DNA of 64,000 nucleotides. It comes from Clostridium sp. chh4-2 (GTDB taxonomy: Bacteria; Bacillota; Clostridia; Lachnospirales; Lachnospiraceae). Position numbers and translations under genes: made by a program. The notes beneath the pieces were generated by a model. The model saw nothing but the letters and a program-made list of their open reading frames with translations, was not told the DNA's origin and did no database searches. Shown one piece after another: positions 36,290 to 45,388 of this stretch; position 1 is the stretch's first letter, and each line of letters starts with the position of its first letter. The stretch lies in the NCBI RefSeq assembly GCF_002899675.1, contig NZ_PKUU01000010.1, positions 62,001-126,000 on the forward strand, given 5' to 3'.

Positions 36290-38269
36290 ATGAAAAGAGA
36301 TACGATCATTATTGTAGATGACATGGAGATCAACCGTGTTATTCTTCGGGGCGTGTTCGAAAAAGATTATAAGCTGCTGGAGGCTGAAAATGGAGATCAG
36401 GCTCTCCTTTTGGCAGAACAGCATCACAGCGAGATTGCAGCCATGCTTTTAGATCTGGTGATGCCGGTAAAAGACGGATATCAGGTAATGACAGAGATCG
36501 GCAATAAGAATCTTCTGGCTGAATTTCCGGTTATCGTGATAACTGCTGAGGATTCGGCTGAGAATGAGGTTCAGGCATTTGATTTGGGCGCATCCGATAT
36601 TATTATGAAACCATTTGAACCTCATGTGGTAAAACGGCGTGTTCAGAATATCATAGAACTGAATTTACATAAATTAAATCAGGAAGAGCTGATTGAAGAA
36701 CAGGCGGCAAAGCTGAGGGAGTCCAATGCGGTTATGGTCGATGCGCTGTCTTCTATTATCGAGTACAGGAGCGTGGAAACAGGACAGCATGTTAAACGTA
36801 TCCGGATGTTTACCCAGATCCTTTTGGAGGACGTGGCCCGAAGTTATCCGGAATTCGGATTAACAGAGCAGAATATCAGCATTATTGTCAGCGCTTCTTC
36901 CATGCATGACATCGGGAAAATAGCCATACCGGATTCGATCCTCAATAAACCGGGACGCCTGACGCCCGAAGAATTTGAGATCATGAAAACCCATGCGGTA
37001 AAAGGCTGTGAGCTGCTGGCCGGACTCGACCGGATGAGTGATCGTGAGTATCTTCAGTATGCCTATAACATCTGCCGCTACCATCATGAACGGTGGGATG
37101 GAAAAGGATATCCGGACGGACTGAAAGGAGAGAGTATACCCGTATACGCACAGGTTGTTGGAATTGCCGACTGCTACGACGCGCTGACTACGGATCGTGT
37201 ATACAAAAAAGCCCTTTCGCCGGAAGTGGCATTTAACATGATTTTAAATGGGGAGTGCGGATCATTTTCACCTAAGCTATTGGAATGTTTTAAGAACGTG
37301 CGCGTCACATTTGCAAATCTTTCGAAAGAATATGCGGATAATAATCTTCAAAAGAGCGATGATTTAAAGTCCGATTCCTTTTTAAAACCCAAGATCAATG
37401 ACAGCTTAGACACCGTTCAGCTGGGGCAGATGAAGTATTTTACGCTGCTCAGATACATGGATTCCACGGTTATGGAAGTGGATTTAAATACAAATCTGTA
37501 TCATGTGGTCTATCTGTCCAGCAAAGATTTTGAGCCTTTGAAAACGGGCAGCCAGTTTACGGAAGCAATTCATAACTTTACTGAAAATGCGGTCCATCCG
37601 GAGGATCAGGCCATGATGCTTGAATTTCTGGATGCTGATATGGCGGAATTTTTTGAAGCGGGTTATATGAAAAAGGCGAAAAAGTGCCGCATTTATGACC
37701 GGATCAGGAAGATATACCGTTGGTGCGAAGTTACGGTGATGCGGATTGATACCGGATATCCTCATCAAAGAAAGGCTGTTTTAATATGGAAAGAACTGGA
37801 TCAGGAGATTTCGGAGGCAAAGGAAAATGCGCCTTCCGGTTATGATGACAATGTTTTACAGGGACTGTTGGGAGGGATTCAGCAGTGTCTCAATGACCAG
37901 GGATTTACCATCCTCCATATAAATGAGGGATTTGCAGACTTATTAGGATACACGGAGCAGGAGATTAAGGAGAAATTCAACAACCAGTTTGTTAATCTTA
38001 TCTACCCGGCAGACCGGCAGGAGTTTCTGCGGCAGGTGAAGGAACAGCTGAAATCCGGTAATTCCGTGGAAGTGGAGTACCGGGTGACTGCAAAAGACGG
38101 GCGTGTTCTGTGGGTATTGGATAAGAGCCGCCTTGTGACGGGAGACGAAGGAAAAGAACATTTTGTCTGCGTTTTAATTGACATCACACAGACAAAGAAG
38201 GCTCAGGAAGAACTGCGCCTTATGCTGGAGCGCCATAAGATGATTGTGGAGGGGGAGGTTAATGAATAG
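36290..38269 (+). CDS. Response regulator with receiver, HD-GYP and PAS domains
   Basis: A 659-residue protein. The receiver (residues 1-120, phospho-Asp55 in LLDLVMP) leads by a helix into an HD-GYP domain (about 145-320): H206-D-I-G-K and [13 protein letters not shown] (265-277). HD-GYP domains hydrolyse cyclic di-GMP. A PAS-like module (about 385-510) and a second PAS (about 530-650, ending in an [13 protein letters not shown] strand) follow. The ATG at 36290 has AGAGGTGAT at ideal distance; a GTG at 36278 is an alternative. It overlaps the next gene by eight bases. Its output is probably c-di-GMP turnover under control of the HPt/hybrid-kinase relay. Confidence 0.9.
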   Translation: MKRDTIIIVDDMEINRVILRGVFEKDYKLLEAENGDQALLLAEQHHSEIAAMLLDLVMPVKDGYQVMTEIGNKNLLAEFPVIVITAEDSAENEVQAFDLGASDIIMKPFEPHVVKRRVQNIIELNLHKLNQEELIEEQAAKLRESNAVMVDALSSIIEYRSVETGQHVKRIRMFTQILLEDVARSYPEFGLTEQNISIIVSASSMHDIGKIAIPDSILNKPGRLTPEEFEIMKTHAVKGCELLAGLDRMSDREYLQYAYNICRYHHERWDGKGYPDGLKGESIPVYAQVVGIADCYDALTTDRVYKKALSPEVAFNMILNGECGSFSPKLLECFKNVRVTFANLSKEYADNNLQKSDDLKSDSFLKPKINDSLDTVQLGQMKYFTLLRYMDSTVMEVDLNTNLYHVVYLSSKDFEPLKTGSQFTEAIHNFTENAVHPEDQAMMLEFLDADMAEFFEAGYMKKAKKCRIYDRIRKIYRWCEVTVMRIDTGYPHQRKAVLIWKELDQEISEAKENAPSGYDDNVLQGLLGGIQQCLNDQGFTILHINEGFADLLGYTEQEIKEKFNNQFVNLIYPADRQEFLRQVKEQLKSGNSVEVEYRVTAKDGRVLWVLDKSRLVTGDEGKEHFVCVLIDITQTKKAQEELRLMLERHKMIVEGEVNE

Positions 38270-41177
38270 AGAAATTCAGGAAGAGATAGAATCCTTCGCA
38301 GACCGGATATTGCGCAGCTATTTCTGTGAATCGAATGTAGAGTTTCTGATCTCCACATTTACTCCGGATATTGTGTGGCTTGGAGCCGGACCGAATCAGA
38401 AGGAAGAAGGGGCGGAACGGGTTGCGGCCTGCTTTCGGAGCGGACAGAGCGATCTGGCCCCCTGTGACATGTCGGAGGGAAGTTATGTGACGCGTCAGCT
38501 GGCGGAAGACTGCTACCTGTGTGAAGGAGAGAGCTGGATTTCACCAAAGAACAATACTGAGATGTATTTTATGACGCACCAGCGGATTACCTTCATTTTT
38601 GTGCGTGAAAACGGCCGGCTGAAGACCGCCCACATACATAATTCAGTAGACTATTCGGATATTTCTGAAGATGAGCTCTTCCCGGCGAGGGCCGGCAGAG
38701 AGGCGTATGAGCGGTTAAAGGAGAGCCTGGATTTAAAGGAGAGGCAGATTGCCAAAGCCAATCAGGACGTGGAGCGGAGAACCAGGTTTTTGGCCCAGCT
38801 TTATAATACGATCCCATGTGGAATTATCCAGTTTATGCCGGATGATTCCCACCAGATTGTCAGCATAAACAGGCGGGTGTGGGAAATCTATGGTTTTTCA
38901 TCGGAAGAGGAATATCGGAAGGAAGTTAAATCACCCCTTGAACTGGTACTTTTAAAAGACCGGGAAGAGGTGGAAGAACTTCTCAGAAATATGACGCTTG
39001 GCGGCGGGATGATAACCTATAGCCGGGAAGGGCGCAGAAAGGACGGAAGTTCTGTCTGGGTTAATGTGGTTATGGAACGTTTAATCAATGCGGATGGCGT
39101 GGAAGTTAACCAGGCGATTTTTAATGATATAACAGAGATGAAAACCCTTTTGATCGCCCAGGAGCAGGAACGGATCATAGAAAACCGTTCGCTGAGGGCA
39201 GCTACCTGCACGGCTTATCCTATGATTATGAGCATTAACCTGACGAAGAACCTTTATAATTGTTTTATTGAAGAGCAGAAGAGCTTTTTAAAATCCAGTC
39301 AGGGAGCGTTTGATGATCTGCTGGAGGAAATGGCGTCGCAGGTTTACCCTTCTTTCCGGGAAGATTTTGTCAATAAATTTTCCAGGCAGGAAATACTAAA
39401 ACGGTTTGAATCCGGGGAACATGAGATCTATATGGAACTGCAGGAAGAAGAATCCACCGGTGAAAAACACTGGATTGCGATTCACATGATCTATGTCGAC
39501 AATCCGGTTAATGATGATGTGCTGGCGATTCAGATGGTAAAAGTGCTGGATAAACAGCGGGAAGAAAAGCTGCGCCAGGAACAGCTTCTGAGGGATGCGC
39601 TGATGGCCGCCAAAGCGGCGAATAATGCGAAATCAGATTTCCTTTCCAGAATGAGTCACGATATAAGGACTCCGATGAATGCCATCATCGGCATGAGCAC
39701 GATCGGCCAGTTAAAGACCGATGATGCGGCGCATGTTATGTCTTGTTTCCAAAAGATAGACGCTTCTTCCAGATACCTGCTTTCTCTGATCAACGATATT
39801 TTAGACATGTCCAAGATCGAAACGGGAAAGATGGAGATCATGAAAGAAAAATTCGATTTTACCGATTTTGTGGAAGAATTGATATCCATCATTTATCCTC
39901 AGTCCATTGACAAAGGGATTCATTTTGAAGTGCATATCAGCCAGGAGATAGAACGGTATTATATAGGAGATGAACTGAGGCTGAAACAGATTCTCTTAAA
40001 CCTGTTGTCCAACGCTTTGAAATTCACCTCTTCCGGAGGAAGGGTGGATATGGATATCCGGGAGGCGAGGCGCACCAATGGATTCGCATATCTGGATATT
40101 AAGGTGAGCGATACGGGAATCGGAATTGACCAGGCATTTTTAGAAAGAATTTTCCAGCCGTTTGAGCAGGAATCCTCTGAAAAAGCGCGCAATAATGTGG
40201 GCAGCGGTCTGGGGCTTGCAATTGTCTATAACCTGGTTCAGCTCATGAATGGAACCGTGACCGTTCAGAGTGAAAAGGGAAAAGGGGCGTCTTTCTGTGT
40301 TACCGTGCCTTTGGAAGTGACGGAAGATAACGAAGAACAGGAACTGCAGAGGAAAAACAGGGAATTATTAAAGGATATTCATGTCTTAGTCGTGGATGAT
40401 GATGAGATTGTGGGGGAACAGGCGGCTTTAATCCTCAGCGGGATCGGGGCAAATTCACTTTGGGTGGATACAGGGCAGAAGGCGGTGGAGGAGATGAAGG
40501 CATCTCTGGAACGCGGACATATTTATGATATTGCCATGATTGACTGGAAAATGCCTGATATGGACGGGTTGGAAACTACCCGCCGGATTCGCCGTATAAC
40601 CGGGCCGGATACCACGATTATCATTATATCGGCCTATGACTGGTCCGGAATAGAAGAAGAGGCCAGGGAGGCGGGAGCGGACTGCTTTATTCCAAAACCG
40701 TTGTTCCGCTCCACCATATATCAGACATTTGCCCATCTGGAAGAACGGCGCAGGCCGTCTCCGTCTCGCACCAGTGCAAATCAGTTCTGCTTTAACGGGC
40801 AGAGGGTTTTGCTGGTGGAAGATAATGAATTGAATCTGGAGATCGCTAAAGTCCTTTTGGAGAATTATGGAATCAAGGTGGATGATGCGTCCAACGGACA
40901 GATGGCGGTGGAAAAATATCTGGCGGCGTCCCAGGGATATTATTTTGCAGTACTCATGGATATCCGCATGCCGGTTATGGATGGGCTGGAAGCGACCAGG
41001 GCAATCCGTATGCTGGAACGTGATACGGGATACCGGGTGCCGATTTTAGCAATGACGGCTAATGCATTTGACGAAGACAGGAAGATTGCATATGAAGCCG
41101 GAATGGACGGGTATATTGTAAAGCCTTTAGACATCCAGAGCCTGTTGGAAGAACTCAACAATTTTATAAATATTTAA
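38262..41177 (+). CDS. Hybrid sensor histidine kinase with SnoaL-like and PAS sensing domains and two receivers
   Basis: A 971-residue soluble hybrid kinase. An N-terminal SnoaL/NTF2-like domain (residues 1-140, containing [16 protein letters not shown] and [16 protein letters not shown]) is followed by a coiled coil, a PAS domain (about 175-300), a second sensor-like stretch, HisKA with phospho-His466 ([19 protein letters not shown]), the ATPase ([20 protein letters not shown]), and two receivers with Asp761 and Asp900. There is no membrane segment. The ATG at 38262 has GGAGGGGGAGG upstream and lies inside the end of the previous gene. SnoaL-like input domains on kinases usually bind small ligands. 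It should pass phosphate to the HPt protein encoded first in the operon. Confidence 0.9.
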   Translation: MNREIQEEIESFADRILRSYFCESNVEFLISTFTPDIVWLGAGPNQKEEGAERVAACFRSGQSDLAPCDMSEGSYVTRQLAEDCYLCEGESWISPKNNTEMYFMTHQRITFIFVRENGRLKTAHIHNSVDYSDISEDELFPARAGREAYERLKESLDLKERQIAKANQDVERRTRFLAQLYNTIPCGIIQFMPDDSHQIVSINRRVWEIYGFSSEEEYRKEVKSPLELVLLKDREEVEELLRNMTLGGGMITYSREGRRKDGSSVWVNVVMERLINADGVEVNQAIFNDITEMKTLLIAQEQERIIENRSLRAATCTAYPMIMSINLTKNLYNCFIEEQKSFLKSSQGAFDDLLEEMASQVYPSFREDFVNKFSRQEILKRFESGEHEIYMELQEEESTGEKHWIAIHMIYVDNPVNDDVLAIQMVKVLDKQREEKLRQEQLLRDALMAAKAANNAKSDFLSRMSHDIRTPMNAIIGMSTIGQLKTDDAAHVMSCFQKIDASSRYLLSLINDILDMSKIETGKMEIMKEKFDFTDFVEELISIIYPQSIDKGIHFEVHISQEIERYYIGDELRLKQILLNLLSNALKFTSSGGRVDMDIREARRTNGFAYLDIKVSDTGIGIDQAFLERIFQPFEQESSEKARNNVGSGLGLAIVYNLVQLMNGTVTVQSEKGKGASFCVTVPLEVTEDNEEQELQRKNRELLKDIHVLVVDDDEIVGEQAALILSGIGANSLWVDTGQKAVEEMKASLERGHIYDIAMIDWKMPDMDGLETTRRIRRITGPDTTIIIISAYDWSGIEEEAREAGADCFIPKPLFRSTIYQTFAHLEERRRPSPSRTSANQFCFNGQRVLLVEDNELNLEIAKVLLENYGIKVDDASNGQMAVEKYLAASQGYYFAVLMDIRMPVMDGLEATRAIRMLERDTGYRVPILAMTANAFDEDRKIAYEAGMDGYIVKPLDIQSLLEELNNFINI

Positions 41178-41185
41178 TTTGCAGA

Positions 41186-41230
41186 GCACAGCAAAAAAGA
41201 CCAGAAGTAGTCTTTTTTGTTGTGCTTTTT
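41186..41230 (+). terminator. Intrinsic terminator after the hybrid kinase
   Basis: A 16-bp stem, GCACAGCAAAAAAGAC (41186-41201) with GTCTTTTTTGTTGTGC (41210-41225), one G-U pair, followed by TTTTT. Confidence 0.85.
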
Positions 41231-41370
41231 TGTTCTAATATGGTGATGCATAGAAGCACGGTATTTTTACATATCTAAGGAACGCCGCATAAAGGATGTT
41301 TGTCCGGGCAATATACTGTTTATACTATATGTATGTTTGAAATAATGGAATCGGAAAGGAGAAGCGTATT

Positions 41371-42216
41371 ATGATAACTGGCGAAATCACCATGGAATTG
41401 ATTGAACGTTATGAAAGGCATCTGTTTGAAGAAGAAAGAAGCAAGGCGACGATAGAAAAATATATCAGGGATATTAAAAAGTTTTTCCTGTTCCTGTCAG
41501 AGGACAAACGCGTGAGCAAAGAGGCGATGATCGCATTCAAAAATCAATTGGCGCGGACCTATAAGATCAGCAGTGTAAATTCGATTCTGGTTGCAGTCAA
41601 CAGTTTTCTTGTTTATGCCGGTCTTATGGAATGCCGTGTGAAACAATTTAAGCTGCAGAGAAATCTTTTTTGCCGTAAAGACCAGGAATTGACCAGGGAA
41701 GAATATCTTAAACTGGTACAGGCCGCAAAATCCAGGGACAATGAACGGCTGAGCCTGCTGATGCAGACCATATGCTGCACAGGGATCAGAGTCAGCGAGC
41801 ACCAGTTTATATCTGTAGAAGCAGTAAAAAAAGGATATGCGGTTATCTGCAACAAGGGAAAGACCAGAACCATATTTCTGGCGCCGGAATTGTCCGCGCG
41901 TTTGATGGAATACTGCAATAGGAATCGTATTAAGAACGGGGCGGTTTTTATTACTAAGAGCGGTAAACCGTTGGACCGCAGCAATATATGGACCATGATG
42001 AAAGCTTTATGCAAGGATGCAGGTGTGGACTCCAAAAAGGTATATCCTCACAATCTGCGCCATTTATTCGCATTTACTTTCTATGGAATAGAGAAGGATT
42101 TACTGAGACTGGCGGATATTCTGGGACATTCCAGCATCGAAACAACCAGAATTTATACGGTTTCAAGCGGTACGGAACACAAAAAAATGCTTTCCAAATT
42201 AAAACTGCTATGTTAA
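41371..42216 (+). CDS. Tyrosine recombinase / phage-type integrase
   Basis: A 281-residue site-specific recombinase. The SAM-like N-terminal domain (residues 1-90) is followed by the catalytic domain with Arg140 (TGIRVSEHQ), His227 and Arg230 (HNLRH), His253 (LGHSS) and the nucleophile Tyr262 (TTRIYTV). GGAAAGGAG precedes the ATG. There is no phage or element cargo beside it, so it may be a solitary integron- or invertase-like recombinase. Two related 24-bp palindromic sites lie directly downstream and are candidate targets. Confidence 0.9.
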   Translation: MITGEITMELIERYERHLFEEERSKATIEKYIRDIKKFFLFLSEDKRVSKEAMIAFKNQLARTYKISSVNSILVAVNSFLVYAGLMECRVKQFKLQRNLFCRKDQELTREEYLKLVQAAKSRDNERLSLLMQTICCTGIRVSEHQFISVEAVKKGYAVICNKGKTRTIFLAPELSARLMEYCNRNRIKNGAVFITKSGKPLDRSNIWTMMKALCKDAGVDSKKVYPHNLRHLFAFTFYGIEKDLLRLADILGHSSIETTRIYTVSSGTEHKKMLSKLKLLC

Positions 42217-42222
42217 GAAAAT

Positions 42223-42257
42223 AAAAAAACTACATATTGTAAATTATGTGGTTTTTT
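42223..42257 (+). terminator. Terminator after the integrase gene, overlapping a 24-bp site
   Basis: A-run plus ACTACATA (42229-42236) pairs with TATGTGGT (42245-42252) and a T-run. The same 24 bases (42229-42252) resemble the palindrome at 42438-42461 in 20 of 24 positions. Confidence 0.6.
42229..42252. repeat. Palindromic site 1 near integrase
   Basis: ACTACATA-TTGTAAAT-TATGTGGT, 24 bases, arms of eight around an eight-base core. A sister site lies 209 bases downstream. This is the layout of a tyrosine-recombinase core site, but recombination is inferred, not shown. Confidence 0.5.
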
Positions 42258-42525
42258 CCCGGTAAATAAGAGATAAAAAGCGAATATTTATTTATTATAG
42301 AAGATTAAAAAGAGAAATATTGAAAGGTAAAAACAATAAATTTACTTGCAAACCAGTTTTTTTGCAAATTTTGGAGACCCTCATATTGCTTTTTTAAATA
42401 AAAAATTGCATAATAAATATGTATTTATCAAAAGAACACTACATAATTTACATTATGTAGTAAAGTTCCGGCGGGTATGACCTCGGGCCGGATTAAAAAC
42501 ACCAGAGAAAGCAGGGGCATCGTTT
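42253..42525. other. AT-rich gap between integrase and HTH gene
   Basis: No gene seen. It is AT-rich, with many A- and T-runs, and holds palindromic site 2. A weak GCAGGGG ribosome site precedes the HTH gene at 42526. Confidence 0.4.
42438..42461. repeat. Palindromic site 2 near integrase
   Basis: ACTACATAAT-TTAC-ATTATGTAGT, perfect ten-base arms. Matches site 1 at 20 of 24 positions. It lies 65 bases upstream of the small HTH gene and could also be its operator. Confidence 0.55.
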
Positions 42526-42729
42526 ATGACTAATTTGAAAAAATGTACGCCTTTTGGAATGCAGGTAAAAATAGCGCTGATTAAAAACAACATGACGAAT
42601 CAGGAATTGGCCCAAAAGCTGGGGTATACAAATTCTACGATTAGTGATGTTATTTTTGGACGGAATTTAAGCCAAAGAACAAAAGAGCGGATTGCTAAAG
42701 AATTGGGAATTGAGATCGAAATGGAGTAA
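42526..42729 (+). CDS. Small XRE-type HTH protein, 67 aa
   Basis: A single helix-turn-helix domain (NNMTNQELAQKLGYTNSTIS, residues 24-43), like Cro/XRE regulators or excisionase-associated DNA-binding proteins. The protein is too short for an effector domain. It sits beside the integrase and palindromic sites and may control them. The ribosome site is weak. Function otherwise unknown. Confidence 0.75.
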   Translation: MTNLKKCTPFGMQVKIALIKNNMTNQELAQKLGYTNSTISDVIFGRNLSQRTKERIAKELGIEIEME

Positions 42730-42915
42730 AAAACGTTTTTCGATTCAACAAAGCAAGGGTTTACAGACAGGAAAGTCAGTTGGAAAAGATTGTTCTCTTT
42801 TTGCGGATAATTTTGTACGGCGGGCTTTTTTTGTTATAGCCAATATGGTTAATTGGAGGACAGCTATGAAGTTGCTTAGTTTATGGATAATAAATCGTTT
42901 GTGAATTTATCATAA

Positions 42916-43080
42916 TCAAATTTGTGGAGCCACAACAGGAACTATACCAATAATATGCAAAATATCACTGTATTCCTTGCCTTTGAAAAAAATATATGCT
43001 TTTTGGCAGAACCTATATACTTCATCATCAACACCAAAATGCTCTGTAAAATAAGCGGGAGAATTTATATTTAATTCCAT
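42916..43080 (-). CDS. Small conserved-looking protein, 54 aa, possibly truncated
   Basis: Reads from the ATG at 43078-43080, with TTTGGAGGGAACT as ribosome site, to TGA at 42916-42918. It begins MELNINSPAYFTEHFGVDDE and includes EVYRFCQKAYIFFKGKEYSD, a pattern I associate with small Firmicutes proteins of unknown function that continue after VVAPQ. Here the frame stops at VVAPQI, so it may be a shortened copy. There is no signal peptide. The family resemblance is from memory, not a search. Confidence 0.55.
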   Translation of the reverse strand: MELNINSPAYFTEHFGVDDEVYRFCQKAYIFFKGKEYSDILHIIGIVPVVAPQI

Positions 43081-43137
43081 AGTTCCCTCCAAATCCCGAT
43101 TTGTGGCGTTGTCCCACCCCTTATAAATCGGAATGTA

Positions 43138-43572
43138 TCAAATCCATTGTATAAACGCCGTCTTATCTTCGCTATTATAGCCGGCATTTCGATAGAATTG
43201 TAATGTTGCATCTTTCTTGGAACCGGTTAACAGCATAAGCTTATAGCATTTCTCTGCTATCGCAATATCTTTCGCATAATTAAGACATATTGTGGCCAAT
43301 CCTTTTTTCCTATATGCTTCATCTGTAATGACATTTTCTATAAATGCATATGGCTGCTGGTTGTGCGTTAGATTAGGAATAATTACACAGACACAGGAAG
43401 AGACTATTTTACCATCTTCCTCCACTACAATAATGTGATGATTATTGTCCTGTAAAATCTGATTCCAAAGTTTTGATAATTCGTCTGAATTTATAACGAC
43501 TTCGCTGTTATGTAATTGTTCGTACAAATGAAGTAATCCGTTTAAATCGCTTTCCTTAACTTCTCTAACCAT
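43138..43572 (-). CDS. GNAT-family N-acetyltransferase
   Basis: A 144-residue acetyltransferase with the GNAT acetyl-CoA loop in AYRKKGLATICLNYAKDIA and a C-terminal FYRNAGYN strand. The ATG at 43570-43572 is ten bases after GGAGGAGG and is preferred; a GTG two codons earlier is closer to the site and cannot be excluded. The substrate is unknown. It lies head-to-tail with a small protein gene on the same strand. Confidence 0.85.
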   Translation of the reverse strand: MVREVKESDLNGLLHLYEQLHNSEVVINSDELSKLWNQILQDNNHHIIVVEEDGKIVSSCVCVIIPNLTHNQQPYAFIENVITDEAYRKKGLATICLNYAKDIAIAEKCYKLMLLTGSKKDATLQFYRNAGYNSEDKTAFIQWI

Positions 43573-43894
43573 TGCCACAGAACCTCCTCCAATTTAACTT
43601 CGTTAATTTCTGTTCTCTATACATTTTACTACCATCTTTTGAATTTGTCTATGAATCCTCTGTTTTTGGAAACAGACGGAGCCCGCGCAGGGATTGGAAG
43701 GCGGAACTGTTACCTGACTTTCGCCCTCGAAAATAAAAAATCGCTAAATGCCCGTTTTATTTTGCCATTCTTTGCGATTTAATATTATATAAGCATTTTT
43801 ATTACTGCGGATCAAACAGTTACATATTAAAAAAGGAGTTACAGAAGCCTTTGATAAAAAAATGCTGCTGAAGCGGCAGAATGTGAGGAAAAGA
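43573..43894. other. Gene-free stretch before the CheY-like gene
   Basis: A 322-base gap between divergent genes. A plus-strand promoter candidate is TTGCCA (43762-43767), 17-base spacer, TTATAT (43785-43790). Around it AAATCGC (about 43738) can pair with GCGATTT (about 43774), overlapping the promoter. No gene seen. Confidence 0.35.
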
Positions 43895-44257
43895 ATGGAA
43901 GAAAAAATATTAATCGTGGATGACGCGGCATTTATCCGGCTTCTGATTAAGAATACATTAAAACGCGCCGGTTTCAGCCGCTTTTTAGAAGCTGAAAAAG
44001 GAAAAGAAGCGCTAGAACTGTATAAAAAAGAAAAGCCTGATCTCGTAATACTTGATATAACCATGGGAGGAATGTCCGGCCTAGAAGTATTAGAAGCCCT
44101 GATAAACATAGACCACCAAGCCCGCGTCATCATGTGCTCCTCAGTCGGAAAAGAAGAAATAGTCCAAAAAGCACTAAACCTAGGCGCCTGGTCTTTCCTG
44201 GTAAAACCCTTTAACCCAGAAACCCTGTCCCAATTGGTCCAGAACGCTTTTACCTAA
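43895..44257 (+). CDS. CheY-like single-domain response regulator
   Basis: A 120-residue receiver with no output domain. The acidic pair is in VDDAAF, the phospho-Asp54 in VILDITMGG, the Thr/Ser switch in CSSVGK and the Lys in LVKPF. The ATG at 43895 follows GAGGAAAAG. Single receivers of this kind act in chemotaxis or as relay intermediates. No kinase or flagellar gene is adjacent, so its partner is unknown. Confidence 0.85.
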   Translation: MEEKILIVDDAAFIRLLIKNTLKRAGFSRFLEAEKGKEALELYKKEKPDLVILDITMGGMSGLEVLEALINIDHQARVIMCSSVGKEEIVQKALNLGAWSFLVKPFNPETLSQLVQNAFT

Positions 44258-44328
44258 GAATATCCCTTCACACCATACTCAATCTACCTGAATAAGCAGT
44301 TTGCTTTTCACCAGGCCAGCGAAAACCA

Positions 44329-44566
44329 GCATGGAATCGGGAGGCGGAACCGGGAGACGAAGGTTGAAGGGGCTGTCCGGGCCGGGGAAGGAAGATGCGG
44401 GCAAATGGGATCGTATGGAACCCCTTTAGTGCTGCCTCGTTCTGTCCTTACGGGCCTTAGCAGCACTTAGGGGCGAATCCCGAATCCCATTTGCCCGCAT
44501 CTTCCTTCCCCGGCCCGGACAGCCCCTTCAACCTTCGTCTCCCGGTTCCGCCTCCCGATTCCATGC
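44329..44566. repeat. Giant hairpin element 1 (83-bp perfect arms)
   Basis: Left arm 44329-44411 is a perfect reverse complement of 44484-44566, with a 72-base centre whose ends (CCCCTTTAGTGCTG and CAGCACTTAGGGG) pair again. The whole 238 bases would fold into one rod-like RNA or DNA cruciform. The GC-rich arms stand out from AT-rich surroundings. It lies between the CheY-like gene and a pseudo-receiver gene, and a second, unrelated-sequence element of similar size is at 44974-45214. No coding function is supported. Confidence 0.9.
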
Positions 44567-44586
44567 GTCCCCTCGCCAGTAAACGC

Positions 44587-44949
44587 TTATTCCCCCACCC
44601 CCATGCACCGCCCCAGGGCCTGCTGCATTTTTTGATAGGTCACCGGTTTTTTCCCAAACCAGGACAGACAAAGTCTGTACGCCTGTACTCCAAAATCCAG
44701 GTCGGAAAACCAGATGAATTTCTCATGCGGCAGATGGATGCTGGTGATGAGGTTCAGCCCGTCAACCCCATTCTGGGCAATGACGATTATGTCGGGTTCC
44801 GCCTGCCGGAGCATATCAAATAATTCTGGCCAGTTTTTACATCCTTTGGCCGATACCTCCTGGTTTTTCTGGGCGCAGAAACGCCTGACATATTCTAAAA
44901 TCTCTTCCCGTTCCGCCGGGTCAGAGGTACAGACAATTATATTCCACAT
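44587..44949 (-). CDS. Pseudo-receiver-domain protein, 120 aa
   Basis: A receiver-like protein starting at the ATG at 44947-44949 after AAAGGAGG. It follows the AgrA-type receiver pattern (IIVCTSDPAEREEILEYVRR; NGVDGLNLITSIH; WFGKKPVTYQKMQQAL) but the phospho-acceptor position reads IVIAQNG, with no Asp, and the acidic pair at the start is weak. It lacks any output domain. It is probably a protein-interaction version of a receiver. It is flanked on both sides by the giant hairpin elements and may be part of the same unit. Confidence 0.65.
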   Translation of the reverse strand: MWNIIVCTSDPAEREEILEYVRRFCAQKNQEVSAKGCKNWPELFDMLRQAEPDIIVIAQNGVDGLNLITSIHLPHEKFIWFSDLDFGVQAYRLCLSWFGKKPVTYQKMQQALGRCMGVGE

Positions 44950-44973
44950 AGAATTCCTCCTTTCCGTATGGGG

Positions 44974-45214
44974 TTCGGGTTTCAAAAGGTCTTGCCCCTG
45001 CAAATTGTCTGAATTGTTTGTCAGGGTTCGGAATTAAGGACTCCTAAGACCGCCAAATTTTGCTAAAAGCGAGACGAAAATGCAGAACTCGCTGCGCTCA
45101 GACATGCTGTCATTTTCGTCTCAACGCTAAATCCGGCAGTCTAAGGATTCCTAAATTCCTGCACATGCAAACAATTCAGACAATTTGCAGGGGCAAGACC
45201 TTTTGAAACCCGAA
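44974..45214. repeat. Giant hairpin element 2 (47-bp perfect outer arms)
   Basis: Outer arms 44974-45020 and 45168-45214 are perfect reverse complements. An imperfect middle stem (around 45030-45053 and 45135-45159) and a perfect 12-bp inner stem, GAGACGAAAATG (45071-45082) with CATTTTCGTCTC (45111-45122), continue the pairing. The total length, 241 bases, is close to that of element 1. It lies just upstream of the pseudo-receiver gene start, on the other side from element 1. Confidence 0.88.
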
Positions 45215-45388
45215 TCCGTATGATCCATTAATTTAACTTTAACATAGATGAAAAGACGGCGGTTTACAAGCGCCGGGCCTGAAAGTGACGTTTTTTGGCC
45301 TGAACTTACATTGCGGGAATCCAATTCTTCTTGTAAAATAGTCTTTAACAGGCAAATTGTTTGACGATGCGGGAGGGGGACTTCTGAG
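45215..45388. other. Promoter region of the AgrA/AgrC-like pair
   Basis: TTGCGG (45311-45316), 17-base spacer, TAAAAT (45334-45339) is a moderate plus-strand promoter 50 bases before the response-regulator start. GGGAGGGGGA precedes that ATG. I see no clear LytTR target repeats. Confidence 0.55.

Noticed and set aside
41371-42729. Prophage or integrative element around the integrase
   Set aside because: No phage, conjugation or cargo genes and no flanking direct repeats were seen; only the integrase, two palindromic sites and a small HTH gene.
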